A DNA stretch of 64,000 bases. It comes from Planctomycetales bacterium. Lineage in GTDB: Bacteria; Planctomycetota; Planctomycetia; Planctomycetales; Planctomycetaceae. Both the position numbers and the translations under genes were made by a program. Numbering within the stretch: the stretch's first letter is position 1; the number at the start of each line of letters is the position of its first letter. The DNA is taken from the NCBI GenBank assembly GCA_028285345.1, contig JANQPT010000057.1, positions 60,683 through 124,682 on the forward strand. The letters are read 5' to 3'. The notes under the pieces are model-generated. The model was not told the DNA's origin. It saw only the letters and a list, made by a program, of their open reading frames with translations, and did not search any database. Below, in pieces: positions 1 to 9,485 of the stretch.

Positions 1-743
1 AGGCTCTCCTCGGTACTCAGTTGCGGCAGGATCGTTGGAAAGCGGGATGCCAGCAAAGTTTTACCGGTTCCCGGCGAGCCGAGCATGAGAATGTGATGCG
101 CGCCCGCTGCGGCAACGGTCACGGCCCGCTTGGCCAGTTCCTGGCCCTTGACGTCGAGATAATCAATGTCGTAGTTGGAGAGTTCGCGAAGCGCCTGCTC
201 CCAACTGAATTCGACAGGCTGGATATCAAGCCGGTCGGTATAAAACCCGACCGCTTCGGCCAGAGAGCCGATCGGGATTGCTTCCAGTTCTCCAACCACC
301 GCCGCCTCTTGAGCGTTCTCCACCGGCACGAGAATGCCGCGCTTGCCCTGTCGGCGAGCGGCAATCGCCATCGACAGTGCTCCCTTGACTGGGCGGATCA
401 CGCCGTCGAGTGCCAGTTCCCCGACGGCGGCGTAATCGTCGAACCGCTCCGACTGCACCTGACCGCTGGCGGTGAGCATGCCCAGCGCGATCGGCAAATC
501 GAACGACGCGGCATCCTTCGGCATGTCGGCGGGTGAGAGGTTGATCACGATGCGGTCGATCGGCCGGTTGTAGCCGCTGTTGACGAGCGCGCGTTCAATG
601 CGATGCGTGCTCTCGCGAACGGCCGCCTCGGCGAGTCCGACGAGAATCGTTTTGGGCATCGCGCCGGGCGAGATGTCGACCTCGACTTCGATCGGCTCAG
701 CTTTGATGCCGAGCAGCGAATATGTAAAGAGCTTGGCGAGCAT
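1..743 (-). CDS. comM: ComM/YifB-family Mg-chelatase-like AAA+ ATPase (C-terminal part outside window)
   Basis: The minus-strand frame starts with ATG at 743 and runs off the left edge after about 247 codons; complete family members are about 500 residues. The N-terminal half has the typical ChlI-like fold (start MLAKLFTYSLLGIKAE, then VEVDISPGAMPKTILVG). The ATPase part begins near residue 205 with VKGQELAKRAVTVAAAGAHH and the Walker A motif GSPGTGKT near residue 228. In bacteria that have been studied, ComM is a hexameric helicase that helps branch migration during natural transformation; the family is also found in species not known to be competent. No neighbouring competence gene is visible. 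The family call is firm; a competence role here is inference. Confidence 0.9.
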   Translation of the reverse strand, partial: MLAKLFTYSLLGIKAEPIEVEVDISPGAMPKTILVGLAEAAVRESTHRIERALVNSGYNRPIDRIVINLSPADMPKDAASFDLPIALGMLTASGQVQSERFDDYAAVGELALDGVIRPVKGALSMAIAARRQGKRGILVPVENAQEAAVVGELEAIPIGSLAEAVGFYTDRLDIQPVEFSWEQALRELSNYDIDYLDVKGQELAKRAVTVAAAGAHHILMLGSPGTGKTLLASRFPTILPQLSTEES

Positions 744-911
744 GAATGGAGCGTTTCGGCGCTAAACGAGAGTGATTGAGCACATCTTCGTTATTTTGCG
801 TAGAAAACGCCTGCGTCGCAAGCATTGCCAGTGAGGTTCCAGCACGATCGTGATCGATAAGCGGCAGACTTCCGCCATCAAGGGACAATCGAGAATCGCC
901 GGCGGATCGAG

Positions 912-3263
912 TCAAAAATCGAGCCGTGCCCAATAAATCAACTGCCGGTCGCCGCGGCGGCGATAGTCTTCGAGCATCGTCTCGATATTAGGCTCGACGA
1001 AATCATTCCATTTCAGGCGGCTTTTCAGTTTGACTTTCAGCTTGCTGTCGAAATCGATCACATCCGGTGAAAGCCAAACCGTATTCTGTGCGGCGGGTGA
1101 GGTGACGGAGATCGTGTTGCCCTGCGAAACGTGTACGTCCAGGTTCATCGGCCGCAATTTGGCGCGACGCTTACGGTTCATGCGTCTCGACAAGTCGGTC
1201 ACGGGGAACCGTTCCGGAAGTCCCGACGCCTCGTACCAATAGAACTGGCCGTCCGACTCACGGAACGTGAGCATCTCAAAGTCGCGAAGCGCACGTTGGC
1301 GCTCATGCAGCGCCATCCAGTTAAAGAGATTGTGAATCTCTTCGTAAAATCCCTCGCGGCCGCGGCCCACGTACTCGACGTACATGATGTCGTAGCCGAA
1401 ACGCATCATGCGATCCATCACGGCAGCGTTTTCTTCGAGCGTGTTGCGGTCCAACTCCCCGCCGACAACATAGAACGGCAGGTGCTTGGCATTGCTCCAG
1501 TACCGTAGGCAGTTATGGCGGAGCACGCCGCAGATGGGAATGACTCCTGCGAACAGGTGCGGGTGCGACATGCCGATGTCGAACGCGGCGTCGGCCCCCA
1601 TACTGTGCCCGCTCAGGAAAATGCGATCGGAATCGACCTGAAACCGACGGCACGCGTCGTGAATCGCTTCCAAGACGATGTGGTGGCTGTTAGCGTCGTA
1701 GGTGTGCTGGTATGCGTCCTCGGCCGCGTATTGCGGTGCGATCACGATGTAGCCATGCCGCTGAGCCTGTCCCTGTTTCTCCGCGTCGCCGGCCCACCAT
1801 TCTGCTTCTTGCTGCGTCGTCCGTCCCTGACCTCTGAGGGCGACAATCATCGGATAGTTGCGGCCCGAGTGATACTCCGGCGGCAGCACGACTGAATACG
1901 ACACCGGGGGAGCCGATTCATCGGCAGACTCAACTTGGATCTGCATGTGATGCCCCGGCTCGATGCCGGGGGTCGTCACCGCTGAGGGCAGCAACGGCAG
2001 CAGGTGGGCGATGCTCTCGGCATTGATACCTTCCAGGTCGTCGATTTCACGCACAATCTCAGCTCGGCGGTTGCCGCCGGCCGTGTCTACCGTCAGGTAT
2101 TCCAGCACTAACTCGCGCGCGCGCCACAAATTGAGCGCCCGGTCGAGGTTCGTGTCGGCATGATTACTACCGAGAACTGAACCGGAGATAGCCAGCCCCA
2201 ACTGCTCCTCCGCAGATAGCCCGCTGTCCTTTGTGAACAGAAAGAACGATTCCAATCGGTTCAGCGTACTGACGTTGAGATTCTTAACGATCGATTCGAC
2301 GACCGGCTCGATACGGCCCGCTTTGTCGGGGTCGGTGATCGATTCCCTTAGCTGATGAATTTGAGTCACAAACTGATCACGCTGGTTTTTCTTTTGTTCG
2401 TACGACGACCTGAGCTCGTTGACATCTCGCAGAATCGATCGGCTGACATTTTTTGCGGGAAACTTCAGCGTCCCGTCATACACGAGGCCGTGCTGACCGG
2501 CGGCTTTACGCAGATTTAGCTCTTGCAGCAATCGCTTCGCCTGCAACTGTGCCAAATCGACGCGCCGCTGAGCCACGTTATTGGCCATTTCCGGGAAGTC
2601 TTTTTCAATGCTCTTTAGTTCCCGCTGCGCCTGCCGGTACAGTTTTGCCTGCAAATAAAATCGGACGACCGCGAGTCGATGGTCTGGATTGTCTTTTTGG
2701 ATCGCTTTGCGAAGCATCTTGTCCAGGGTCTCAGCGGGAACGGCGGTTGTCGCGATTCCCGATTCCCAAAGGTAGTTCATCCCTTCCAGCTTGAGGTACG
2801 TTGGTGTGAGCTCAGTAACAGCCTGATAGACGTCGAGCTGCTTTCCGTCCGATTCTCGCAGTGTGACCTTACGCCGGCCCCACTCATCGAACGGTTGTAT
2901 ATCGACGAACTGGCCGATCCGAGAAATCGTCACAGACCGGCTCGTGCGATGTTGTCTCAGCGGAAACGTATCGACTTGAGTTCCCAATTGGTCCGGCTCC
3001 AATCCGGCGACCTGCAGCCGGGGGATGAACACGCGTGTCAATCCGGTGTCGACCATTGTGACATTGTAGACGCGGATCGGCCCCTGCTTCCTGCCCCCCT
3101 TGGCCGCCATTCCTAATCCCATCAGCGGCGTGGAGCGTCCGCTAAGCCTCATCCCGTTACGCAATGCAACTTCGTCAGCTTCCAGTCGTGATGCCCCAGA
3201 CGCCCAGAACAACGCCACAAGCAAGATCCCCGAGCAGCATCTTGGCAAAAACTGTGACGTCAT
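912..3263 (-). CDS. Secreted alpha/beta-hydrolase (peptidase/esterase-like) with long N-terminal region
   Basis: 783 residues from the ATG at 3263, chosen because it follows a GAGG ribosome site and opens a signal peptide (MTSQFLPRCC, then a hydrophobic stretch ending SRLEA). The C-terminal third is an alpha/beta-hydrolase: nucleophile elbow GHSMG (Ser near residue 552), a likely acid in GGELDRN (near 603) and a likely His in EEIHNLF (near 643). The roughly 450-residue N-terminal part has no domain I can name; it contains stretches that look helical and TPR-like (for example DHRLAVVRFYLQAKLYRQAQRELKSIEKD, shortened here to its positions near residues 200-230). It probably acts in the periplasm or outside the cell on an ester or peptide bond. 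The substrate is unknown. It lies downstream of the kinase gene on the same strand, with a 393-base gap. Confidence 0.75.
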   Translation of the reverse strand: MTSQFLPRCCSGILLVALFWASGASRLEADEVALRNGMRLSGRSTPLMGLGMAAKGGRKQGPIRVYNVTMVDTGLTRVFIPRLQVAGLEPDQLGTQVDTFPLRQHRTSRSVTISRIGQFVDIQPFDEWGRRKVTLRESDGKQLDVYQAVTELTPTYLKLEGMNYLWESGIATTAVPAETLDKMLRKAIQKDNPDHRLAVVRFYLQAKLYRQAQRELKSIEKDFPEMANNVAQRRVDLAQLQAKRLLQELNLRKAAGQHGLVYDGTLKFPAKNVSRSILRDVNELRSSYEQKKNQRDQFVTQIHQLRESITDPDKAGRIEPVVESIVKNLNVSTLNRLESFFLFTKDSGLSAEEQLGLAISGSVLGSNHADTNLDRALNLWRARELVLEYLTVDTAGGNRRAEIVREIDDLEGINAESIAHLLPLLPSAVTTPGIEPGHHMQIQVESADESAPPVSYSVVLPPEYHSGRNYPMIVALRGQGRTTQQEAEWWAGDAEKQGQAQRHGYIVIAPQYAAEDAYQHTYDANSHHIVLEAIHDACRRFQVDSDRIFLSGHSMGADAAFDIGMSHPHLFAGVIPICGVLRHNCLRYWSNAKHLPFYVVGGELDRNTLEENAAVMDRMMRFGYDIMYVEYVGRGREGFYEEIHNLFNWMALHERQRALRDFEMLTFRESDGQFYWYEASGLPERFPVTDLSRRMNRKRRAKLRPMNLDVHVSQGNTISVTSPAAQNTVWLSPDVIDFDSKLKVKLKSRLKWNDFVEPNIETMLEDYRRRGDRQLIYWARLDF

Positions 3264-3656
3264 TGGCGCACCTCGGGAGCGAACTGATGAACTCTCGGTA
3301 AACAAAACCGCCCAAGAGCCGTCACAAGGACTGGGCATTTCGACCGATGGGTGTGGTTTTTCTATTGTTCACGTGCCGGGGCACGCTTCAAGGGCGTTTC
3401 GAACAGCAAACGAGCCGATTCGCCCAAAAACAGGCGCCCGTGAACTTACAACGTGAACCCTGCTAATGATTTCGGCGGAAAATCCACTTTCCAGGCAACT
3501 GTCACTCTCATCCCTGAAATGTCGCACCAATCGTAACGACCGGGTGTAACGCCGTCGGTGAGCACGAAATGCGACTTACGAGCATCCTACGATGACAGTC
3601 AAGGTAACCGGTGCGAGCGGCGTGGCGACGTCGATAAGGTGACTGCTGCAGGAGGG
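3264..3656. other. Intergenic region without a convincing gene
   Basis: 393 bases lie between the kinase stop and the hydrolase start, both on the minus strand. The stretch should hold the kinase 3' end and the hydrolase promoter. The only structure I see is a short perfect hairpin, CGTGC-CGGG-GCACG at 3372-3385, about 110 bases upstream of the hydrolase start. There is no T-run after it on either strand, so it is not a clear terminator. Confidence 0.4.
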
Positions 3657-5348
3657 TTATGGAGCGGGAGTGGCCTTGTCGGCGAGCCCCAGAGCGTCCA
3701 TCGCCACATGCACGAGGGGTGTGGCAATCAACCACAGCAGGATAACGACTACCGCAATAATGGCCAAATAGACAAAGAAACCCGCCCCACTCTGGACCGA
3801 TTCCATAAACCGTTTCAACCACCGCCACCGCTTGTGAAACCGTTCCTCGCGATCGATGCGATCGTAGAGTGCGTTAAACCTCTCCTGTTTTCTCTCGGCC
3901 CGTTTTTCCACCAATTTCCGCTCGACGATCTCCAGAAACTCCGGGAACGACGCGAGCGGAGCGTATTTAGCGTCGGGGTGGTTCTTAACCTTTGCGCGGG
4001 TGCTGATATTGCCCGCTTTGAGTTGTTGCTGGACTTGGGCGGTGCGGAGCTTGGAAATCACCTTTTTGCCCTGTGAATTTCGATACTGCACATACCACCA
4101 CTGGCCCTTTTCGACTTTGCGATGGTCCGAGGAGGGCGGCTTCCGAGTTGGGGCGGGCTTTCGCGTGGGTGGAGACGGCTTGCTGGCCGGCTTGTCGGAC
4201 ACTGCCTGCGGAGTCTGGCTGGCCGGGACCGATGTTTTTCGAGTGCGCGTCGACGAGCGGGCCGATCTCGCTGCCGACGGGGCGAGGTCATTTTCATCGA
4301 CAAAGCTGAGGAACTCAGCATCCATGTGCAGACTGTCCAGATCGGTGATCAGTTCGGTGCACGTCTGGTAACGGTGATTCGGATCCTTAGCGAGCGTCTT
4401 GTCGATGATGAGATCCAACCGTTCCGGTACGGCGGGATTGATTCGCCGCGCCGACTTGAATATGCCGCGTTCCTTAGCCGTGATGATTTCCAGTGTCGAA
4501 TCGCCCTCGAACGGATGCGTGCCGGTGACGCAATAATAGAGCATGCCTCCCAGGGCATAGATGTCGCTGCGGCCGTCGACGTATTTGGCATTGCGGGCCT
4601 GCTCAGGCGGCATGTAATACGGCGTCCCCAGCCCCGTTCCGCTCTGCGTCATCGAGAGGTCGTCGTCAAGTGCCTTCGCCAATCCCAAGTCGGCGACTTT
4701 GACGATCCCCGATTTGGTGATGAGCACGTTGTCCGGCTTAATGTCGCGATGGATGATGTTTAGCTCGTGGGCATGCTCCAGCGCTTCAGCGCAGCGGAGG
4801 GCGACATGCACTGCATCGCTCACCTCGAGACGGGGCAATTTTTTCATCCAGTCGTGCAGGCTGGCCCCGTCAATGAACTCCATGGCAACATAATGAATGC
4901 CGCCCGCTTCACCGACGGCGAATCCGCGCACCACATTGGGGTGATCCAATTTCGCCATACTGCGGGCTTCGCGGTAGAAGCGTTCGATGAACGTCTTCTT
5001 GGCTGCGAGTTGCTTGGAGAGCGTCTTGAACGCGACTCTCCGGTCGAGGCTGATCTGGTGGGCCAAGTAGACTTCGCCCATGCCGCCTTGCCCCAGTTTC
5101 TTGAGAAGCTTGAAGTCTCCGACAGTTGAAGATTTCTTCTTCTTCGTCGATTTGCGCTGCGCGTCGTTCGCAGATTTCTTCTTGAGCTCGCGAGTCCCCG
5201 GCTTGGGTGACGTCGATTCGGCAGCGTTTGTCTCTTCCAGAGTTTGATCGGAGGACTTGCGTTCTGCAGCCGCAGCGCGTTCGGCTTTGCGGGAAGACCC
5301 GGATGCGGAGTCGCTTGGTGACCGGAACACTACTGGAAAACTTCGCAT
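3657..5348 (-). CDS. Membrane-anchored Ser/Thr protein kinase with C-terminal GYF_2-like domain
   Basis: 563 residues from the ATG at 5348 (AGAGGA just upstream); a GTG at 5411 would add 21 residues. The order is a basic, Ser/Lys-rich N-terminus, a Hanks-type kinase domain (about residues 78-340), a disordered Ser/Pro/Lys linker, a GYF_2-like segment (KGQWWYVQYRNSQGKKVISK, near 418-437) and one hydrophobic helix close to the C-terminus. Kinase motifs are all present: Gly loop GQGGMGEV (86-93), Lys108 in VAFKTL, HRDIKPDN (200-207) and activation segment GTPYYMPPEQ. The metal-binding triplet is DLG rather than DFG (220-222), which is common in bacterial kinases and compatible with activity. The C-terminal helix puts the kinase on the cytoplasmic face of a membrane. 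Its substrates are unknown. Such kinases are abundant in planctomycetes. Confidence 0.9.
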   Translation of the reverse strand: MRSFPVVFRSPSDSASGSSRKAERAAAAERKSSDQTLEETNAAESTSPKPGTRELKKKSANDAQRKSTKKKKSSTVGDFKLLKKLGQGGMGEVYLAHQISLDRRVAFKTLSKQLAAKKTFIERFYREARSMAKLDHPNVVRGFAVGEAGGIHYVAMEFIDGASLHDWMKKLPRLEVSDAVHVALRCAEALEHAHELNIIHRDIKPDNVLITKSGIVKVADLGLAKALDDDLSMTQSGTGLGTPYYMPPEQARNAKYVDGRSDIYALGGMLYYCVTGTHPFEGDSTLEIITAKERGIFKSARRINPAVPERLDLIIDKTLAKDPNHRYQTCTELITDLDSLHMDAEFLSFVDENDLAPSAARSARSSTRTRKTSVPASQTPQAVSDKPASKPSPPTRKPAPTRKPPSSDHRKVEKGQWWYVQYRNSQGKKVISKLRTAQVQQQLKAGNISTRAKVKNHPDAKYAPLASFPEFLEIVERKLVEKRAERKQERFNALYDRIDREERFHKRWRWLKRFMESVQSGAGFFVYLAIIAVVVILLWLIATPLVHVAMDALGLADKATPAP

Positions 5349-5816
5349 GGAGTCCTCTGATTTCTCAAACTGAACTCTGGCATCCGACCGGAACGTTCCT
5401 CGAGAGAGCACGACGGCTCTGGGCCGATCATGCGGGACCTCAATATGCCGAAATCCGCCTCTCGCCTGCTGATGCCCCCATCAGAAGAATTCCGGACGAG
5501 AGAGGAAGTATTCGCCCTATTTGCTGCCATGGCCATTATCACGACTCCCGCACCTTGTTGCAATCAAAATCGGCATTGTCACACGATTTGAACCGGGGGC
5601 CGTCCGTCAACCCGTTGATCGGACGAGGACTTCATCGGCCGTCGGACGGTCCCCTGTCTCAATCCGGTTCGCCGGTCATCACCTCTACAATCGGAAAGTT
5701 CTCACGGGCTGTCGGGAGATTCCTGAGCGGCGCTTGCCTGGCGCGCGACGATTTTTGCTATATTCGGCGACGTTGATATTGCTTGTTACTCAGCCGAATC
5801 CGTCAAAGGGATACTC
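5349..5816. other. Divergent intergenic region between kinase and AI-2E permease genes
   Basis: 468 bases without a convincing gene. It must hold promoters for the kinase (leftward) and the permease (rightward). A hairpin CGTCCG / CGGACG with an inner CAA / TTG stem lies at 5601-5625. The segment CGGACG recurs in the following 35 bases (CCGTCGGACGGTCCC). I cannot assign a function to it. Confidence 0.4.
5734..5764 (+). promoter_or_regulatory. Possible sigma-70-type promoter for the AI-2E permease gene
   Basis: TTGCCT (5734-5739) and TATATT (5759-5764) are separated by 19 bases, longer than the usual 17. They lie 53 bases before the ATG, which has an AAGGGA ribosome site six bases upstream. 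The -10 match is good and the spacing is not, so this is tentative. Confidence 0.3.
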
Positions 5817-6908
5817 ATGCAATCTGGAGCGCCGATCAGCGACGAACAGAAAAAGATCATCACGGTCTGTTTGATGGTGCTGGCCACGGTCGCGATTGCC
5901 GGTGCCTTGGTGTTCACGCGCGCTGTCATGGTCCCGTTTGTGATCTCGATCTTTATCGTCTCGATTGTCTCGCCGATTGTCGATTACCAGGTGATTCACT
6001 GGAAAGTGCCGCGCTCCGTCGCGGTCACCTCTGCGCTGTTGATTGTGCTGGCCGTTGTCCTCGTGTTTGGCATCTTTGTTTTCGGAGCGGTGCAGGGCAT
6101 GACCATCGCTGCGAGCAAGTACAGCCGTGATTTTCAAAACCTGGGTCAGGAAGTCGGCGAAGCGGGCGATTGGATCGCTCCGATCGCGACACTGTTCAAA
6201 GTCGAACGCGACCGCATGGCCGAGATCATTAACGGGCTGGCCAACGACGTGGCCAACGCCATTCCCGACATCGCCACGCGGACCGCCGGGCGCGCGGTCG
6301 ACCTGCTCTCGGCCGGATTCTTCGTCGTGATCTTTGTGATTTTTCTGCTGGCCGGCCGCAACCCGCACGCGATCCGCAAAGGGATCTACGCGGAAATCGA
6401 TCAAAAAATCCGCAGCTACATCGCGACGAAAGTGGCGCTGTCGGCCGTCACCGGATTCGGCACGTGGCTGATTTTGGAGTATGGTTTCGGATTGAAGTTC
6501 GCCGGCATCTTCGGCCTATTGGCGTTCATGCTGAACTTTATTCCCAACATCGGTTCGGTCATCGCGACATTGCTGCCGATTCCCATCGCCTTCGTGCAGT
6601 TTCAGTCGGGCGGCGCGGGATTGGATCTCTGGTCGATCGCGGGGGTGGTCATCTTTCCCGGCGCGTTGCAGATGACGATTGGAAATCTTGTTGAGCCGAA
6701 GCTGATGGGGACGGGACTGGAACTGCATCCGGTGACGGTCGTGCTGACGCTCGCCTTTTGGGGTCTGCTGTGGGGAGCAATCGGCGCGGTGCTAGCCGTT
6801 CCCATGACGGCGGTGCTGCGAATCGTGTTGATGCGTTTCGACGCCGGCAAACCGATCGGCCGACTGCTGGCGGGGGAACTGCCAGGTGCGGCAAAGGGTG
6901 AGCATTGA
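5817..6908 (+). CDS. AI-2E family transporter (PF01594-type membrane protein)
   Basis: 363 residues, the usual family length. The start ATG has a good AAGGGA site. The protein is a polytopic membrane protein with two hydrophobic helices at the N-terminus (about residues 15-80), a central amphipathic, more polar region (EVGEAGDWIAPIATLFKVER) and a hydrophobic C-terminal half containing the family-typical stretch FGLLAFMLNFIPNIGSVIA. The family was named for the E. coli autoinducer-2 exporter TqsA, but members also include Na+(Li+)/H+ antiporters and proteins of unknown cargo, so quorum signalling should not be assumed. The gene stands alone, converging on the OppC-like gene with only eight bases between the two stop codons. 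Confidence 0.9.
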   Translation: MQSGAPISDEQKKIITVCLMVLATVAIAGALVFTRAVMVPFVISIFIVSIVSPIVDYQVIHWKVPRSVAVTSALLIVLAVVLVFGIFVFGAVQGMTIAASKYSRDFQNLGQEVGEAGDWIAPIATLFKVERDRMAEIINGLANDVANAIPDIATRTAGRAVDLLSAGFFVVIFVIFLLAGRNPHAIRKGIYAEIDQKIRSYIATKVALSAVTGFGTWLILEYGFGLKFAGIFGLLAFMLNFIPNIGSVIATLLPIPIAFVQFQSGGAGLDLWSIAGVVIFPGALQMTIGNLVEPKLMGTGLELHPVTVVLTLAFWGLLWGAIGAVLAVPMTAVLRIVLMRFDAGKPIGRLLAGELPGAAKGEH

Positions 6909-6916
6909 CGCGCACA

Positions 6917-8461
6917 TCAGCGACTTCCACGGAGTCGCGGATCAGCCGCGTCACGAAGCGCCTCGCCGACGAGATTATAGCTGGTAATTGTCAAAAAGAT
7001 GGCGATCCCCGGATAGTAAATCAGCCAAGGTGCACGCAGCACCGATTCACGGCCTGATGCGAGAATTCCGCCCCACGAGGGTTTCGGAACGGTGATTCCA
7101 AATCCCAAAAACGACAGTGCGCTCTCCGTCAGAATCGCACCGGCGATCCCAAATGTCGCGGCCACAAGCACGGGGGCGATTGCGTTGGGAAGGACGTGCC
7201 GAAAAATTATTCGGACCGGCGAATAACCCAACGCGCGCCCCGCTTGCACGAATTCCCTGGCTCCCAACTTCAAGAATTCACCGCGAACGAGACGGGCGAC
7301 GCTGGTCCAGCCAATCACGCCGATCACAATCATGATGTTAAAAATACTCGGTCCCAAAAATGCGACGATCGTGAGAATCAGGAAGAAGCTTGGAAAGCAA
7401 ATCACAACTTCAATCACACGCGAAATCAAGAGGTCAGTTGTTCCGCGGAAATAGCCTGCAATGGATCCCACCACGATGCCAATGACGACGTAAATCGAAA
7501 CAGCGACGACGCCGACTGCCAGACTGACGCGGCCGCCCCAGACCATACGGCACATCACATCGCGACCAATTCCGTCGGTCCCCATCCAATGCTCTTTGGA
7601 AGACGTTGCGTACTTGTTTCCTAAATCGTCCTCATCGAGCGAGTAAGGAATCAATGGCCAAATGATCCGCTGATAAACCACCGAGGCGTTCTTTTCAGCA
7701 GACGACTCTTCGCCCGCTTTGACCGCAGCTTTATAGTCGGTACGGTCGATCCGTTCCGGAACAATTCCTTTCCAAACTGCTCCGCAGAGTAATGGTAAAC
7801 CGACCAAGACCGCCAATACGCAATTGCGGCGAATTGCCGGATGCTCACCGCCGATCACCCTCCGGATCAATGGCCACCAAAGCGGCACAGCGACCAGAAA
7901 GAAATTGAACACCATAAAGATGATGTCCAACCAATTCAGTGATGCGAAAACCGGGTAATGCCATCCGTCTTTGAGCCGAACGGTGTTGATACCCAGTTTC
8001 TTTCGAACGTCGTTGGACAGTCGTCGCAGAGTTGCAGTATCGCCTGATGAGAGTGCCTTCTCAAATTCAGCGGCGAACTCCGCAAGTTCAGCACTCCCTT
8101 CTGCCGTCACCGCAGCCGACATCAGACCGATCCGCGTCCGGACCAGATTAACCAGTGTTTCTTGCTCGTTCTCCTTGGTTTCATCGCCTTGCTGCATGCG
8201 CGCGAGGTTTCGCAAGGCGCCGCGCAGCGTTCGCACTGATTGCTTGTATTCCGACAGATTGTGGCCGTAATAGGAGATCGGTATCCCGTTAGCGAGGAAG
8301 GGCGCATAGACACTAATCGTGAATAGAAACAGAATGAGAACCGCGCCGGCAACGGCCAGGCGGCGGCGGCGAAACTCGCGCCAGATCAATGCCCATTGAC
8401 CTTCAGAAGGTCTTGCAGACGATCCAGATTCGCCCGGTTTGATGGCCTCGTTTGTCGTCAC
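6917..8461 (-). CDS. Peptide-type ABC transporter permease, OppC/DppC family, with large insertion
   Basis: 514 residues from a GTG at 8461; usual OppC/DppC proteins have about 300. The C-terminal 240 residues are canonical: HWMGTDGIGRDVMCRMVWGG, five hydrophobic helices and the ATPase-docking EAA loop (EFVQAGRALGYSPVRIIFRH). Between the first helix (near residues 35-55) and the HWMGTD motif there is an insertion of about 200 residues that contains a polar helical segment and two extra hydrophobic segments (FFLVAVPLWWPLIRRV and CVLAVLVGLPLLCGAVW). It is the last gene of the operon SBP - OppB - OppC. No OppD/OppF ATPase gene is nearby, so the ATPases must come from elsewhere. Likely substrates are oligopeptides or similar small solutes. 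Confidence 0.88.
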   Translation of the reverse strand: MTTNEAIKPGESGSSARPSEGQWALIWREFRRRRLAVAGAVLILFLFTISVYAPFLANGIPISYYGHNLSEYKQSVRTLRGALRNLARMQQGDETKENEQETLVNLVRTRIGLMSAAVTAEGSAELAEFAAEFEKALSSGDTATLRRLSNDVRKKLGINTVRLKDGWHYPVFASLNWLDIIFMVFNFFLVAVPLWWPLIRRVIGGEHPAIRRNCVLAVLVGLPLLCGAVWKGIVPERIDRTDYKAAVKAGEESSAEKNASVVYQRIIWPLIPYSLDEDDLGNKYATSSKEHWMGTDGIGRDVMCRMVWGGRVSLAVGVVAVSIYVVIGIVVGSIAGYFRGTTDLLISRVIEVVICFPSFFLILTIVAFLGPSIFNIMIVIGVIGWTSVARLVRGEFLKLGAREFVQAGRALGYSPVRIIFRHVLPNAIAPVLVAATFGIAGAILTESALSFLGFGITVPKPSWGGILASGRESVLRAPWLIYYPGIAIFLTITSYNLVGEALRDAADPRLRGSR

Positions 8462-8474
8462 AATGCAATCTGCT

Positions 8475-9485
8475 CTATTTCTTACTGTCGAATGTCACTT
8501 GCGGGTTGACAGCCACATAAAGAATGTCGGAGACCAAGATTCCCAGCAATGTCAGGATCGCTGACAACGTCAAGGTGGTCATCACGACGTCATACTCGCG
8601 GCGGAGCACTCCTTCGAAAGCGAAGCGGCCCATACCGGGGATATTGAAGATCGTTTCAATAATTACGCTGCCGCCGATCAAAAACGGCAAAAGCGAACTG
8701 AACAGCGTAATGATTGGAAACAGGCCGTTACGGAGTGCATGGACCAAAATGACGCGACCTTGGCTGACCCCTTTCGCGCGAGCGGTGCGAATATAATCTT
8801 GACGGATTACTTCCAACATGCCGGCCCGCATCTGGCGGCTGATGTAAGCCAATCCGCTATAAGTCAGGCAAACGACCGGCAGCGTAATATGGTGAATGTA
8901 ATCGAGAGTCCATTCCCACGTGCTCATTTTGTCGGCATCAATATCGTGCAGACCGGAAATGGGAAACCAGATCGCCTGCTGCGGATTGCCGAACCAAATA
9001 ATCAGCATCGTGGCGACCCAGAACGAGGGTAAGCTGTAAAGAATAAAAAGAACGACGGTCGTTGTGCGGTCCAGAGTGCTGTGCGGAAACGCAGCGCTGA
9101 CGATTCCGCTGGGAATCGCAAACAGATAAATCAAAAAGAACACGATCGAGTTGATCACGATCGTGACCTGCATCGCGTCCCAAAGGTCGGGCAGGATTGA
9201 TTTTTCTTGCTGGTAATAGATCAGATCGCCGCGCAGCGCCCGCATGACAAAGTGATAGAATTGCACGGGGATGCTTTCATCGAGGTGGTATCGCTCGCGA
9301 AAGCGTTTCTCGGCCGCCTCGGTTCCCTTTTCCGCATCCATGCCTGTGTTGGCTTGTCCGGCGCCGCCGAATTTCTGCGCGGCGGGATCGCCGGGCGCCA
9401 AGTGGATGACGGTAAAGGAAATGATCACAATTCCCAACATCGTGGGAATCATCAACAGCAGGCGTCTGGCAAGATACTGCCACAC
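8475..9485 (-). CDS. Peptide-type ABC transporter permease, OppB/DppB family
   Basis: 336 residues from the GTG at 9485, preferred over a TTG at 9512 because AGGAA lies seven bases before it and the resulting N-terminus (VWQYLARRLLLMIPTMLGI) matches the family pattern. The first helix is followed by a periplasmic loop with FTVIHLAPGDPA, a family hallmark. There are about six hydrophobic helices and an EAA loop (YIRTARAKGVSQGRVILVHA), the cytoplasmic contact for the ATPase. The gene lies between the substrate-binding protein and the OppC-like permease, 13 bases from the latter, in an evident operon. It should form the heterodimeric membrane channel with its neighbour. Confidence 0.92.
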   Translation of the reverse strand: MWQYLARRLLLMIPTMLGIVIISFTVIHLAPGDPAAQKFGGAGQANTGMDAEKGTEAAEKRFRERYHLDESIPVQFYHFVMRALRGDLIYYQQEKSILPDLWDAMQVTIVINSIVFFLIYLFAIPSGIVSAAFPHSTLDRTTTVVLFILYSLPSFWVATMLIIWFGNPQQAIWFPISGLHDIDADKMSTWEWTLDYIHHITLPVVCLTYSGLAYISRQMRAGMLEVIRQDYIRTARAKGVSQGRVILVHALRNGLFPIITLFSSLLPFLIGGSVIIETIFNIPGMGRFAFEGVLRREYDVVMTTLTLSAILTLLGILVSDILYVAVNPQVTFDSKK

